From positions 1-18,712 of the forward strand of contig JACGCK010000509.1 in NCBI GenBank assembly GCA_014925825.1: a DNA stretch of 18,712 bases. Reading direction: 5' to 3'. Under the pieces are notes generated by a model. The model did no database searches, had not been told where the DNA came from, and worked only from the letters and a program-made list of their open reading frames with translations. Below are positions 9,050 to 18,068 of the stretch, piece by piece (the first letter of the stretch is position 1; the number at the start of each line of letters is the position of its first letter). Made by a program: the position numbers and the translations under genes. Source of the stretch: Pholiota molesta. Taxonomy: Eukaryota; Basidiomycota; Agaricomycetes; Agaricales; Strophariaceae.

Positions 9050-9981
9050 CCCCAAACCAGGCCCACCAACCAGGTCCCTTTGCCCCTCTACGGTATACCC
9101 ACCGCCCGCCTAGCCGGAACATTTTCTGAGGCGACTGCAGATTTCCCTACTAGCTTCCGCAGCAGTCCTCTGATATTGATATGAGCGCAGAGCGCCACGA
9201 CGGTTGTGTTGCACCTATCTTCTCTGTATCTACCGACGCGCTCGTTCCAGGCTCACGCGCTGCCGCGTCTTCGTTCGCACCACTTTGGCTTGTCAGTCTC
9301 GAATGTCCTCGCCTCTGGCTGCTTATATCTATGATGCACCTCGTTTCTCTCATAAGCTATCTGTTTAATTTCGCTAGCGCTTTCCTCGCTGATAAACTTC
9401 ATCCGAACGTTTCCGAGAATATTTCCAGCCGCTCTCTGACATCTATTCAATCCTGCTTCTTCATAGGTGGACACTCATACAGCGATGGAGGACAGTTCAT
9501 CACGGGTAGCCGTCCATTGTCCATGCAGCGTCGACGCCCAACCCCCTCGCAGAAGCGAGCTCTCCGCCGAGCCGAATGGACACCGTTGGGATTTCCTAGC
9601 AATGTTCCGCGCTCTTACGAATGAAGCGGCGGCATCATGTCGAAGGCGTAGCCGTTCGCCTGATACGTTTGCAAATGTCGCAGCTGTTCTGGGCTGTGGA
9701 GTACGCCGTATCCACTTGCCAGCGAACGCGATGTCATTGTCCTTGAAAGTGTCAGATATTGCTGTACGAAACTTGCTGGATAACGACCGATGTACGATAT
9801 AGACGCCTCGCGTTATAGAATTTCCTGTTTTTTTTTTTCCCATCACCTGCAGCACCTATGTTTCGAGTAAGCGGGCGCTGAAGGAACTACAGAAATGGCT
9901 TTTTCGAGGATACATTAGCTTGAAGGTCAGAAAGCGGCCGCGTATGCAGCTACCTGACTCTGGCGTAGCGAACTGACGCGC

Positions 9982-10388
9982 CTTCCTCGCCTCTGGATAT
10001 TGCAAGCAGTGACACACCTTTCCCAGAATTGCCCATCAATACTTTTGTGTCCTTCGATCGTGAGGTAGGAGTCCATTTTGCGGTCTATCACAGCCTCTGC
10101 GCCGCATGCCCGAGCAACGCGATGCTTATTCCATTGCGATGCCCTCTGTTACGTCTGGAAATCTGGATCGTAACAAGACGGCGCCGCTGCTGCTGAACAC
10201 TCACACTTGGGACAGCCTACTCCGCCTGCAACGCGCGTAACAGGAACTGCAGAGGCCCGAAGATATACTCCGTTCTGCAACAATAACATATAACTCGAAA
10301 GGGTATGTAAAATTATTCGTAGTTCCTGTACTTGCGCATAATATGGACGAGGTTTATGCGATATTTACTCGTCAAGACGCTGTCTTCT
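9982..10388. other. Intergenic, 3' flank of the NACHT gene
   Basis: No coding chain or repeat is recognised. The stretch lies between the end of repeat copy 2 and the stop codon of the minus-strand NACHT gene, so it must include that gene's 3' untranslated region and polyadenylation region; I see no decisive signal for the exact end. Confidence 0.5.
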
Positions 10389-13300
10389 TCACTGCCGAAC
10401 ACGCACTCTTCGTGACTCCGACCCAAGTTCACCTCGTTTCCGCTTCAGCTTTGCTGGAAGCTCGACAACGGACGACGCCTCCAAATTCGAAGAGAGTGTT
10501 GAGGATGAATTCCCAAAGATCTGTAGAGTCGATGAAGCGCTGAATCCTGGTCTTGCGTCTGGGTCAATAGGAACGATGGTACGCTCCTCATCTAAATCAT
10601 TAGGAGGGGCGCCGACCTCACTAGCATACGATGGCGCATCCGGTGCTGATGTTGGGAAGAATACTGCAGTGTCTACCCGAGGGTCATTCTGCCAGCCCAA
10701 GTCGACGATGTTGGAAGTGCCTTCATTAGGAGGGGCGCCGATTTCACTAGCGTATGATGGCGCTTCTGGTGTTGATGATGAGATAAATTTCGCAGCGTCT
10801 TCCTGAGGGTCATTCTGCCAGTCTAAGTAGACGAACTCGGAAGGGTCTGTGACCTCGGAAGGGTCTTCGAACTTGAAAGTATCTTTCCAATCTTCACAAA
10901 TAATGCATTCACTGGTGCCTTGGGGGTGGACGTGATCTAAAAATGGTATGCCACACCTCTGATGGGACCACAGTTCGAATCTAATTAATGCACAGTAGAA
11001 TACGTACATTTTGATATTGCTTACCTTGATGTATTCCAAGCTACCGCAAGCGATATTTTCTCGTCCTTCCTTAAGTGCTATATCATGTCCATCATATTGG
11101 AGCGCGTGTTCGCGCAGCAACATTGCGAGATCTAAGTCATTGGGCGTTTGGAGGAGCATCTCCGGAAACCAAAAGAATTCTGGATCGTATAGCCGTAAAC
11201 GTAAAGAACCGTCTGCGAGGTAAAGAACCTGTTCATCATGATCATTGTCGTCGGAAGCCTTTTCAAATTTGATTTGCCTATCATCTTCTCCAGACCTTAA
11301 GCGGGATGAGTGATTGCGGCTGTATGTATGGACCAAACTTACTTGGGAAAAATAATTCTGGTTATTTGATTTGCCAATGCCAGGTAGCTTCTATCGCATA
11401 CGTAGTATTTTCCAGCCCGGAATTTGTCCTGAAATAAAGCAAAAAAGCATCATCGATAGAGTATCGATCTTTGAGATAGAAAAGTGTAAAATCGAGTTCG
11501 CAAATATTATCACACTCTGTCACGGATTCAGTGAAATCGCAAAGTAAGAGGCGGATGATGTCAGCTGTTTCTATGAACCTTGAAAGGGAAAAGATGGTAG
11601 GGATGTGAGTCTGGAGAGCTGGTGGGTAGTTCGACAAGTGGTCCAAGATAAAGGCATCAAATTCAGCTTTTATCCTGCGGGAAATATCTTCTCGATCTCC
11701 AGCCTAAGTTGGACGTATGTTAGAGGTAATATGTTCGTAAATCTTGTGCCGATGGAATGTAAATGACCAACCTGTTGTTTGATGCATTCAAAAAAACCTT
11801 TCCAAGGTGAGTACATTAGAAGATATGGACGACAATATTCCTTCAATAGCTCCTTCAGATCGAAACGGGCAAGATCACCTATCAGTTCAATGCCAGCAGG
11901 TGATTTTGTGCAATGATATATGAAATGGTGTAAACACTCCGAGTCGGAGAAATCGTGACCTGGAAATTGGCTATTAGACATAGCCTTCCACCAATGCCGA
12001 GTCAAGTCAATATGCCCCTGACTCGCACTGATATAAAATTTATGAGATCGCAATCGGTCCATTAAGAAGTCGGAGAGAGAGGCGTGATGAAATTTTAGAT
12101 GAGTGGTGTGATCTTCATAGGCTGGAACAGATATAAGGGCATGCATATCCACTAGAACTCTCCGGACGTCAAGATCCAGAAGCTGCTCGATATCCCGGTC
12201 CCGTAGAAAAATATTAGGATTTGTCAGCACAAGCGCTGTGAATATCTGTAGAACTTTGGCAGGTTCTTCCGCAGAGGAGAGAATGTAGGAATAGAGCGCG
12301 TCAAGTAATGCAAACGGTGTTTCATTCCCAGGAGTCGACAAGCCAAATATAATATCCAGTCGTTCCGCTGGATGATGTCGAATAGAGTCAATAAATTTCA
12401 ACACCGTAGCTGCGAAAATGAACTGCCCGGATGCCTTTGATACGAGGCGGTCAACGTCGCTTTCAGAGGGCCATGGGGAAGGGAGTTCGGTGCCCAATTT
12501 GACTTGTTTGCCGCGGATTTCCTCGAACGTAGACGTGAGATACAGTCTGATATCGTCATCTGGCTTGTAGGTATCATCGAGGACCAGTGATTGCGTGAGA
12601 GGACTGAGCTGTCCATTGAAGGCTTCGCGGATTTCGTATTCGGGTCGACTGGCGACGAGAAATATGAGGGGGAGATGCTGTAGTTCTGAGGTAGCTGTGC
12701 CGATAACGTTCAGAAGATTCGCCTGGTCTTGGGAGGTGGGGCCAGCTTCATCGAGTCCGTCGAGGATCACAAAAATTGGCTGAGACAAGGGCGGTAGTGC
12801 TTTCAGAGGCTCCACTATAAGAACCTGCATCTGCGTGGCAAGCGCGCGGGAAAAGATAGTCGGATCCCGCTCGATTGCTGTGAAGAGATGGTCTTGGATC
12901 TGGGGAAGATGGAGGGAGATCTGATAGGCGATGGTCGCAACCACTCGTTTCGTGTCGTTGCGGCCGGCGGCGGTGCGAGAGAAGAAGAAGGACGCGGCGA
13001 GGAGACCTTTCTTCCTGCATTCCTCAGCAATACTCTGTCCAATGGCCGTCTTCCCTGAGCCCGCGGGGCCATACATCCAGAGGATGAACTTGAGCCTGGC
13101 TTCGGGCGCACTGATCCATTCCATGATTTCGGTTCGGATAGCGACACGAGTATGGGGGTGGCATTTCGGGGGATCGCCCCGCTCGGCGGCATCGTGAAAA
13201 GCACCTTCGGAAATGTTGTCGAGCAGGCGTCGTAATCCTAAGTGTATGGTTTTGAATCAGAAACAGAGTCCTTCGCTGCAAGAAAAAATATTACCATTAC

Positions 13301-13403
13301 GTTCCGAGCTGCCAGTATTTCCAGAGGCATGGGTGATGGTAAAGTTACTGAAGGTCGTGTTCGAAGCATTAGGGAAGTAGTTGAACTCCCTTGTTGAGGC
13401 CAT
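10389..13403 (-). CDS. NACHT-domain P-loop NTPase, NLR-like, six exons
   Basis: This is a STAND NTPase of the mushroom NLR type, presumed to be a signal-responsive ATPase switch of non-self recognition or programmed cell death; that role is inferred from the family. My model has exons 13403-13295, 13237-11772, 11703-11524, 11428-11343, 11295-11025 and 10958-10389; introns are 57, 68, 95, 47 and 66 bases and all joins keep frame (893 residues). Visible features are an N-terminal TTFSNFTITHASGN stretch typical of these proteins, AFHDAAERGDPPKCHPHTR before the domain, Walker A GPAGSGKT (about 93-100), Walker B VILDGLDEAG (about 193-202), ASRPE sensor, SGQFIFAATVLKFI and HHASLSDFL (about 420-428). 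QITRIIFP, often near the C-terminus in relatives, is followed here by an extension with two 42-residue repeats and a basic end (KLKRKRG, RRVRVR). No WD40, ankyrin or LRR repeats are seen. The NACHT core is certain; exon 4 joins and whether the tail belongs to the same gene are less so. Confidence 0.85.
10581..10832 (-). repeat. Two 126-bp tandem coding repeats in the NACHT gene tail
   Basis: Units 10707-10832 and 10581-10706 each encode 42 residues and share WQNDP, APSYASE and GAPPN. The period is exactly 126 bases, so the frame is kept. The units are acidic and Pro/Ser-rich, suggesting a disordered tail. The copies differ at roughly a quarter of bases, so the duplication is not recent. Confidence 0.85.
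11704..11771 (-). other. Intron 2 of the NACHT gene
   Basis: A 68-base intron starts GTTGGT after CAACAG, has a CTAAC branch-like site and ends CTTAG. Without splicing the frame stops at 11670. With it, the frame continues into AGDREDISRRIKAEF and LDHLSNYPPALQTH. Confidence 0.8.
13238..13294 (-). other. Intron 1 of the NACHT gene
   Basis: A 57-base intron starts GTAATA and ends CTTAG. Removing it joins the short first exon in phase 1 to the conserved GLRRLLDNISEGAFHD block. The unspliced frame hits a stop within the intron. A donor six bases upstream (GTAATG) is in the same phase and cannot be excluded. Confidence 0.75.
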
Positions 13404-13567
13404 GGCGGGAAGGGAAAGTCAAGGGGAACGAACGACCCGCGCAAAGCGGCGGTTTTATTTGTTCCCACTGGCTCTGCGTACAGCATGTCACGGAATGTGC
13501 TGTGCATACTTGGGTAGTGTCATCCCACCAAAGCCTCGCTGATCAGGTGAGGCTGTCCTCTGTTACT

Positions 13568-13575
13568 TATAAATA
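13568..13575 (-). promoter_or_regulatory. Possible TATA box for the NACHT gene
   Basis: On the minus strand TATTTATA lies about 165 bases upstream of the chosen ATG, which would give a 5' untranslated region of roughly 130 bases. The motif reads as TATAAATA on the other strand, so its direction is ambiguous. Confidence 0.35.
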
Positions 13576-13908
13576 GGACCATAATTCAAGGATGCCCGTC
13601 GTACACGAGGTGATCGTTAGAATTATAACAGACAAGGGCCCGGGCAGTGTCGCAAAAAATCTCATTGAGGGTGTCGGAAAGCCGAGGAAAAAACAGAAAG
13701 ACACCCGACGCTAGGGAGGGCATACACAGCGCGCGAGCATTGTCCAGCGCTGCCGCGGCGGACCCTCATCGCAAGAAGACTGATCATGAATGCGGCGCGG
13801 TGACGGTGGCTGGCCCCTCTCTGCCTACGTGTAAGCCTGAACCTTCCTGTTCCGTCGCTTCCCAGTCCAACATGTAGACCGATATCCGAGCCTGACACCC
13901 ACCCAAAG

Positions 13909-13963
13909 CATCTGCGCGCCGCAGAAGCCGCAATATATGCAGCAGTCTTTGTACACGCAGATG
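13909..13963. repeat. Hairpin repeat, copy C
   Basis: This 55-base segment has perfect 8-base inverted ends CATCTGCG and CGCAGATG. Compared with copy B the second base pair of the stem changed from G-C to A-T on both sides. The core GCCGCAG..ATATAT..GCAGCAGTC is shared with copy B. Confidence 0.65.
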
Positions 13964-14032
13964 GTACGGTAGGGAATCGGGCGACCACCGCGTGCAGTGA
14001 AGTCTAAAGGACTGAAACAAATGACGCCGAGT

Positions 14033-14050
14033 GTTGGTGTTGGTGTTGGT
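14033..14050 (+). repeat. GTTGGT microsatellite, three units
   Basis: Three perfect GTTGGT units lie at 14033-14050. Confidence 0.75.
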
Positions 14051-14171
14051 GGCGTTGAGGGTGATAGTGGCACAGGGGGATGGCCCGAGTCGTTTGTGGG
14101 GATGAACCAGGGGCCAGCTTTGCGCGTCTTCGCGCAGGAGGGTTTATCGCGTCTAGCGGGGTGTGCACGCT

Positions 14172-14179
14172 TATAAAAG
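14172..14179 (+). promoter_or_regulatory. Possible TATA box (TATAAAAG)
   Basis: A canonical-looking TATAAAAG lies about 120 bases upstream of the ATG of the possible small gene at 14293. No other evidence supports it. Confidence 0.3.
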
Positions 14180-14292
14180 AAATGCCGTGGCGCTGCTGAT
14201 CGTGATGTCAGGGAATGTCGAAAGATGTAAAGCGGTCGAGTGTGAACCTCAGGAGGAGGTGCGGTCGGTGAATAAACCAGAACGAACTAGAA

Positions 14293-14563
14293 ATGAATGA
14301 GATCAACGAAAATGTGACTGATTACACTCACTATTTTCAACCACAAGCGCTAGCGAGAATGCGATCCGCACATACTCCTATCCCCAGACCAAGCGCAAGG
14401 CCAACCATGCTTGCCTATAAATGGCCGCGCTCCTACGGCGTCTACGGACAGATCTCTCGAGAGAACTCTCCGGCCTATGGTCCAGGTATGTGATATGTAA
14501 AAGGAGTAAATGACCTTCCCGCATATTCACCGCGTCCTAGAAATAGCAAGTAGTGCTCGTTGA
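14293..14563 (+). CDS. Possible small two-exon gene, 71 residues
   Basis: Exon 1 (14293-14485) begins at ATG and encodes 64 full codons with YTHYFQPQALARM and YKWPRSYGVYGQ. A 55-base intron (14486-14540) has a strong GTATGT donor, an AATGACC branch-like site and a TCCTAG acceptor. Exon 2 adds seven codons and stops at TGA 14561-14563. A TATA-like box lies upstream. The product is hydrophilic, without signal peptide, membrane segment or recognised domain. The good splice signals are the main support; the protein could be spurious or part of a larger transcript. Confidence 0.3.
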
Positions 14564-15804
14564 GAACATCAAGTCTTTAACTTGCATGAAACACCGTATG
14601 TATCCGTTCCGCATCCTCTCAAGTATTGATGAGAGGTTGTTCGTGCGTGGAAGAGAAGCGATGAAGCTTTGGCAATGAACTTGGCTTGACGGAAACATAC
14701 GGAATATGCATCCGGGCAACAGCAGAGACGCGGGTGCGAGCGGGAGAATGTAATCTGAAAACGGACGAGCGGGGTGCAGGTGGATACGGGCTGGAGCCTG
14801 GCACCGCCCTAACAATTCAGTCAGAACCTTGGGGAGGGGGGCAAGATTTGGTCAGTATATTGAACTACAGGAAGGTAAGAAACGACGAGCCCAGGCGTGA
14901 GCTCAAGTCGTTTGTCTAAGCTAGGACTCACCAGCTGGGCGCTTTTGGTCGGCGTCGATCTATGCCCATCGTCGGGCCATCGATAAGCGTCATCAGAGCC
15001 CCTGGCGACTGGAGCGCCGCGCATGAGAGCCCAGGTCGACACAAGCCTCGTGTGAACTTCTGGAGTATGCCAGAGGACGTCTGAGTCCAGTCAAGGGCCT
15101 GGCGATGGGCCGAATGTTGGAGGTTGAGGATGTGGTTGAACTTGAAGGCATGATGGAAGAAACCCGGGCCGGGAAGCGCGACTTGCGCTATCGGGACGCG
15201 TGACATGTGACACAATGCGTCGCACACATTCCCCCTCATACCCTCACTCCTTGCCAACTCCTTGCTCACTCCTCTCCACAACCTCTCCACTACCTATTCC
15301 TAATTTGTCGTAAATTTGTTCTTCTATGGCGTCTATCCATACACCACGCAACATGTAGGGCATGTTTTGCACGTCGCAAATGCTGCCTAGCACAACTCGC
15401 ACCGGCACAGTCGTCAACACAACATCAACGCAACACGCGGCTTGTTCTTCGCTCGTTCAAGTCCACAGGGTGCTGGATGCTCTGAGAATTATTCTCCCGC
15501 CCGAACGTTACGAATGTTGATGTTACCATCTGCGGGTGGCGGACATTCGTCCGCGCTGGAGTGGTGGCTAGTTTGTACCTTCCTCCCTTCGCCTGGACGC
15601 GGTCCAACTCGCGTTCCGCATACATCGACGCTCTCCCGCCACGCGCGAACCTATACACTTTTTTGGGGCCACCTGTGTTCGGATCGTGCTGTCGGATGGT
15701 GCGGATGCATCCGGAAATCCGTGTGCTACTTCATGCTCATTTCGCAGCTTTGTCTCTCTATAGACGTCATCATCATATGGCAAGGGATCGAACCCGTGCG
15801 CCAG
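14564..15804. other. Stretch with only weak minus-strand coding signals
   Basis: Open frames on the minus strand at about 14928-15290 read in two frames as plausible protein, and a 67-base intron-like segment (14865-14931, GTGAGT..CTTCCTGTAG) would join one of them to a short terminal exon. The choice of frame is arbitrary, so I do not call a gene. No repeats or RNAs are seen. Confidence 0.35.
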
Positions 15805-16136
15805 GTGGTCTGTGCATTTGGAGCCCTCCTCGATGGCGTGAACGCCTCAGGCCCCACCCGACTGCGAGCTGCTCGATGTTGCCTTAGGAGCAGGGCATGA
15901 TGTCGATGTGAATCTTCTCGTTTATAGTTTAGATGAGCGCTTGGAACTTGCAACTTATGTACGAAACATTTCGAATCCCATGAGCTCTCATCGCTCTCTC
16001 GTAGCTTGGTGCTGCCATTTGTGCAGTGGTTGAAAAAATTACTTATGAATGGGCCAACGTATATTGTGGGTCGTGTGGCATGCCGCAGATTACCGCGTTC
16101 GCTCAGTCGTGGAAGGGTACCATTTGCAGGCGATAA
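15805..16136 (+). CDS. Possible exon chain of an unknown gene, ends unresolved
   Basis: Two 46-base intron-like segments (15805-15850, GTGGTC..CTCAG; 15959-16004, GTACGA..CGTAG) bracket a 36-codon exon (15851-15958) with LLDVALGAGHDVDVN and SLDERLELATY. The next exon from 16005 has AAICAVVEKITYEWANVY and a CGSCG, and closes at TAA 16134-16136. Both joins are phase 0. Upstream the same frame reads IDVIIIWQGIEPV before 15805. No start or family is recognised. The introns are at the short end for this region, so this may be a chance chain or a pseudogene. Confidence 0.25.
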
Positions 16137-16911
16137 CGCAGGGAGTGTCGTCGAGGTAGATCCTTGGGATCTACTGGCGTATCATACATGTCCTCATTTG
16201 ACATTGCGTTTATTCATACTTATTGTGACCCGACGTTACAACGACGTTATCTCTTGTGCAAGTTACTTATTATGCATTGCGCCCACGTTACGCTTTAAAA
16301 AATTCCTGTTCATCGACATCCTTCACATCAGCGCCATACACCCATCACATGCCCCAAAAACCTTGTGGTATTCAGAGTAATTTCGCGGAAAGAGTCCGAT
16401 ATTAAACAAGGGATAAGTCATCGTTGTCCGCGACTTGCCTTTTGTATTGAAATTTCGCGAAAAAGACGCGTCGCATCAGACGAGCAAGCGCACAGACCGG
16501 GTACAGACCCAAGCGCGCCGCCGCCGATGCGCCGAAAAAAACGTGTATCGCCACGCGCTCTCTTCTACGCGGTGGAACAATCGCAAACCATGTTTGGAGT
16601 TTGGACCCTGGACATTAGAAATCGATTTTATTATTTATCACCAACAGTCCCCGACTACCAGTCCGTTATGAGGATACGTGACCCGACGCAAGGGCTCCGC
16701 CCACAGATCAAAACATGTGCACGAAGCGCACGTCAAAAAGCCTAGGGATCCAGTTGATAGTCGCGTTGCGGATGGGCAAGGCCGCCATATTTAGGAATAA
16801 TGAGTGGCCGCGTTTCCATTATGCGCGTAGAGATGACTCTTCTTAGACTGCCTCGCGGAGTGGCACAATGGGAGCCATGGTTGCTTCGCCATGAGGATGG
16901 GGCACTGGGAG
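16137..16911. other. Stretch with no supportable gene
   Basis: Open frames exist on the plus strand at about 16365-16745, but they show no motif, splice signals or protein-like composition. I see no repeat or RNA here. Confidence 0.45.
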
Positions 16912-16921
16912 TATATTAAAA
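16912..16921 (+). promoter_or_regulatory. Probable TATA box (TATATTAAAA)
   Basis: TATATTAAAA lies 37-46 bases upstream of the ATG at 16958, a spacing that would give a short 5' untranslated region of about 15 bases. It supports the start chosen for the downstream gene. Confidence 0.5.
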
Positions 16922-16957
16922 CGCCAGGTCGTACGTAGGGCTACATCAAACTCCCCC

Positions 16958-18068
16958 ATGTCCTCTCCTACTTCATCTACAGCGAAGGATAACGCGTTCT
17001 TGTGGTTGAAGTTCTTCTCCATCTACCGTCCTGAGTCGCAGTGGGAGATCGCGTGTGAGTGTTGGCACATATACCACAGACGAGCTAGATAAATGACGCA
17101 CACCTCATATGCACATAGCTGAGTTGTATGAGAATCGAAAAAGAAATTTTCGCCCCACTGATGCACCAATCGATGATGCATCCAAAATACAGCTGTTGAA
17201 CGCCGCGCAGTGGATCGACATGAGCCTATATAACTTCACAGATCCTTTTCCTCTCCAAAGTACGCCATTGTCTGTCGAGTTTGCGAGTTATAAACTGACG
17301 GCACCTCCTATAGCCCCTGTCCACCCCAATCGTTCCATGGCGAAGTTTTCGCAAGGAGCCTGGAAACGGCTGCTTGGATCGACAATCACTTGCGTCCTGA
17401 AGGTAGATCATCACCTTCCTGCGAATTGATCGTCAGGCTAACCGCGCATCGTAGAACCCACTTCTCAGGAGGGTCAGACTGCCGTTTTCAGCGAACAACT
17501 AATGGGCTACTCACCGAGCTCGGATGTGCCGCATTACGAAGGAGCCTCAGGCGCATCTGCGACCGCGCCCGTCGATCCATATTCGACCGGCGCCGATGTT
17601 GAAATGACCCTCCCGCTCCCGATGAGTCTGTTCATAGACGAGACGATGGTCTACATAGTGGCCACACATCGCCTCTAGCAACCACTCCCCGCTCGTCAGC
17701 TCAGGGTTCACTCCTCGCTTCAGCACTCATCTGGCGCGTTTGCAATCGCACCCGCAAGCCTGTATTCGTACGGCGCTGATGACGAGACGCGCCGCACACA
17801 GCGTAGGAACTCCCTCCCAGATAGTAGAGACAAGCAAGGTGAGTTAGCAGTGCAATTGCGATGATAGGAAGTTGATGAATTAAATTTTGCCAAAGTGACT
17901 ACCGAAATATACGATCGCTTCTGGGAAGAGGCGATTGTAGCACACAACGAAATAGCCGACTCAATCGCTGGATCGAGCAAACCCGTTCGATCCAGCGGTT
18001 TGGCAGTGAGGCTGCAAACCTCACCGACGCAATTGGGCCAACGGTATTTGTGTCCAATCGTCTCTTGA
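16958..18068 (+). CDS. Spliced gene of unrecognised family, 3' end uncertain
   Basis: My model has exons 16958-17054, 17119-17269, 17314-17402, 17455-17648, 17700-17838 and 17896-18068, giving 280 residues if the TGA at 18066-18068 is the true stop. Introns include a strong GTGAGT..CATAG (64 bases), GTAGAT..GTAG with a GCTAAC branch site (52 bases) and GTGAGT..AAAG (57 bases). The join at 17270-17313 is weaker (44 bases); a better donor at 17260 would break frame with exon 3. The intron 17649-17699 is inferred because it removes an in-frame TAG. The product begins with NAFLWLKFFSIYRPE, then IQLLNAAQWIDMSLYNF, AAWIDNHLRPE, a low-complexity Ser/Ala/Pro region (GASGASATAPVDPYSTGAD and a similar GAFAIAPASLYSYGADD) and IYDRFWEEAIVAHNEIADS. 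No domain is recognised. A regulatory or scaffold protein is conceivable but unproved. Confidence 0.5.

Larger units (their letters stand above)
8018..9981. repeat. Dispersed repeat, copy 2 (split by a DNA transposon)
   Basis: This is the second copy of the repeat at 3036-3999, in the same orientation, interrupted at 8168-9040 by an inverted-repeat transposon. Shared landmarks include the TCTACCACAACCACCACAG block (8096 on), GGCAGGAAAACACGTCT, TGCCCCTCTAC, the GACAGCGATGGAGGACAG-like block near 9480 and the AAGCGGCCGCGTATGCAGC block near 9940. Copies differ by many substitutions and several indels, so the duplication is much older than the transposon insertion. Similarity ends after GAACTGACGCGC at 9981. 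The exon-like segment near 9845-9975 keeps the same open frame as in copy 1, with mostly conservative change. Confidence 0.7.
13576..14171. other. Intergenic stretch containing hairpin repeat C
   Basis: Apart from hairpin copy C (13909-13963) and a short GTTGGT array (14033-14050) no feature is supported. Sequence beside the hairpin shares CCCACCCAAAGC with copy A, and a GGCAC..GGGGGA stretch downstream is weakly shared with copy A. Confidence 0.45.

Noticed and set aside
14928..15290. Minus-strand frame of 120 codons with a possible donor at its end
   Set aside because: Two other frames over the same bases look equally protein-like, and only one of them survives the putative intron. No motif decides the matter.
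15781..15800. Minus-strand GGGTTCGATCCC resembling a tRNA T-arm
   Set aside because: The T stem pairs poorly beyond three bases, no A-box-like TRGCNNA sequence lies at the right distance, and no acceptor stem can be formed.
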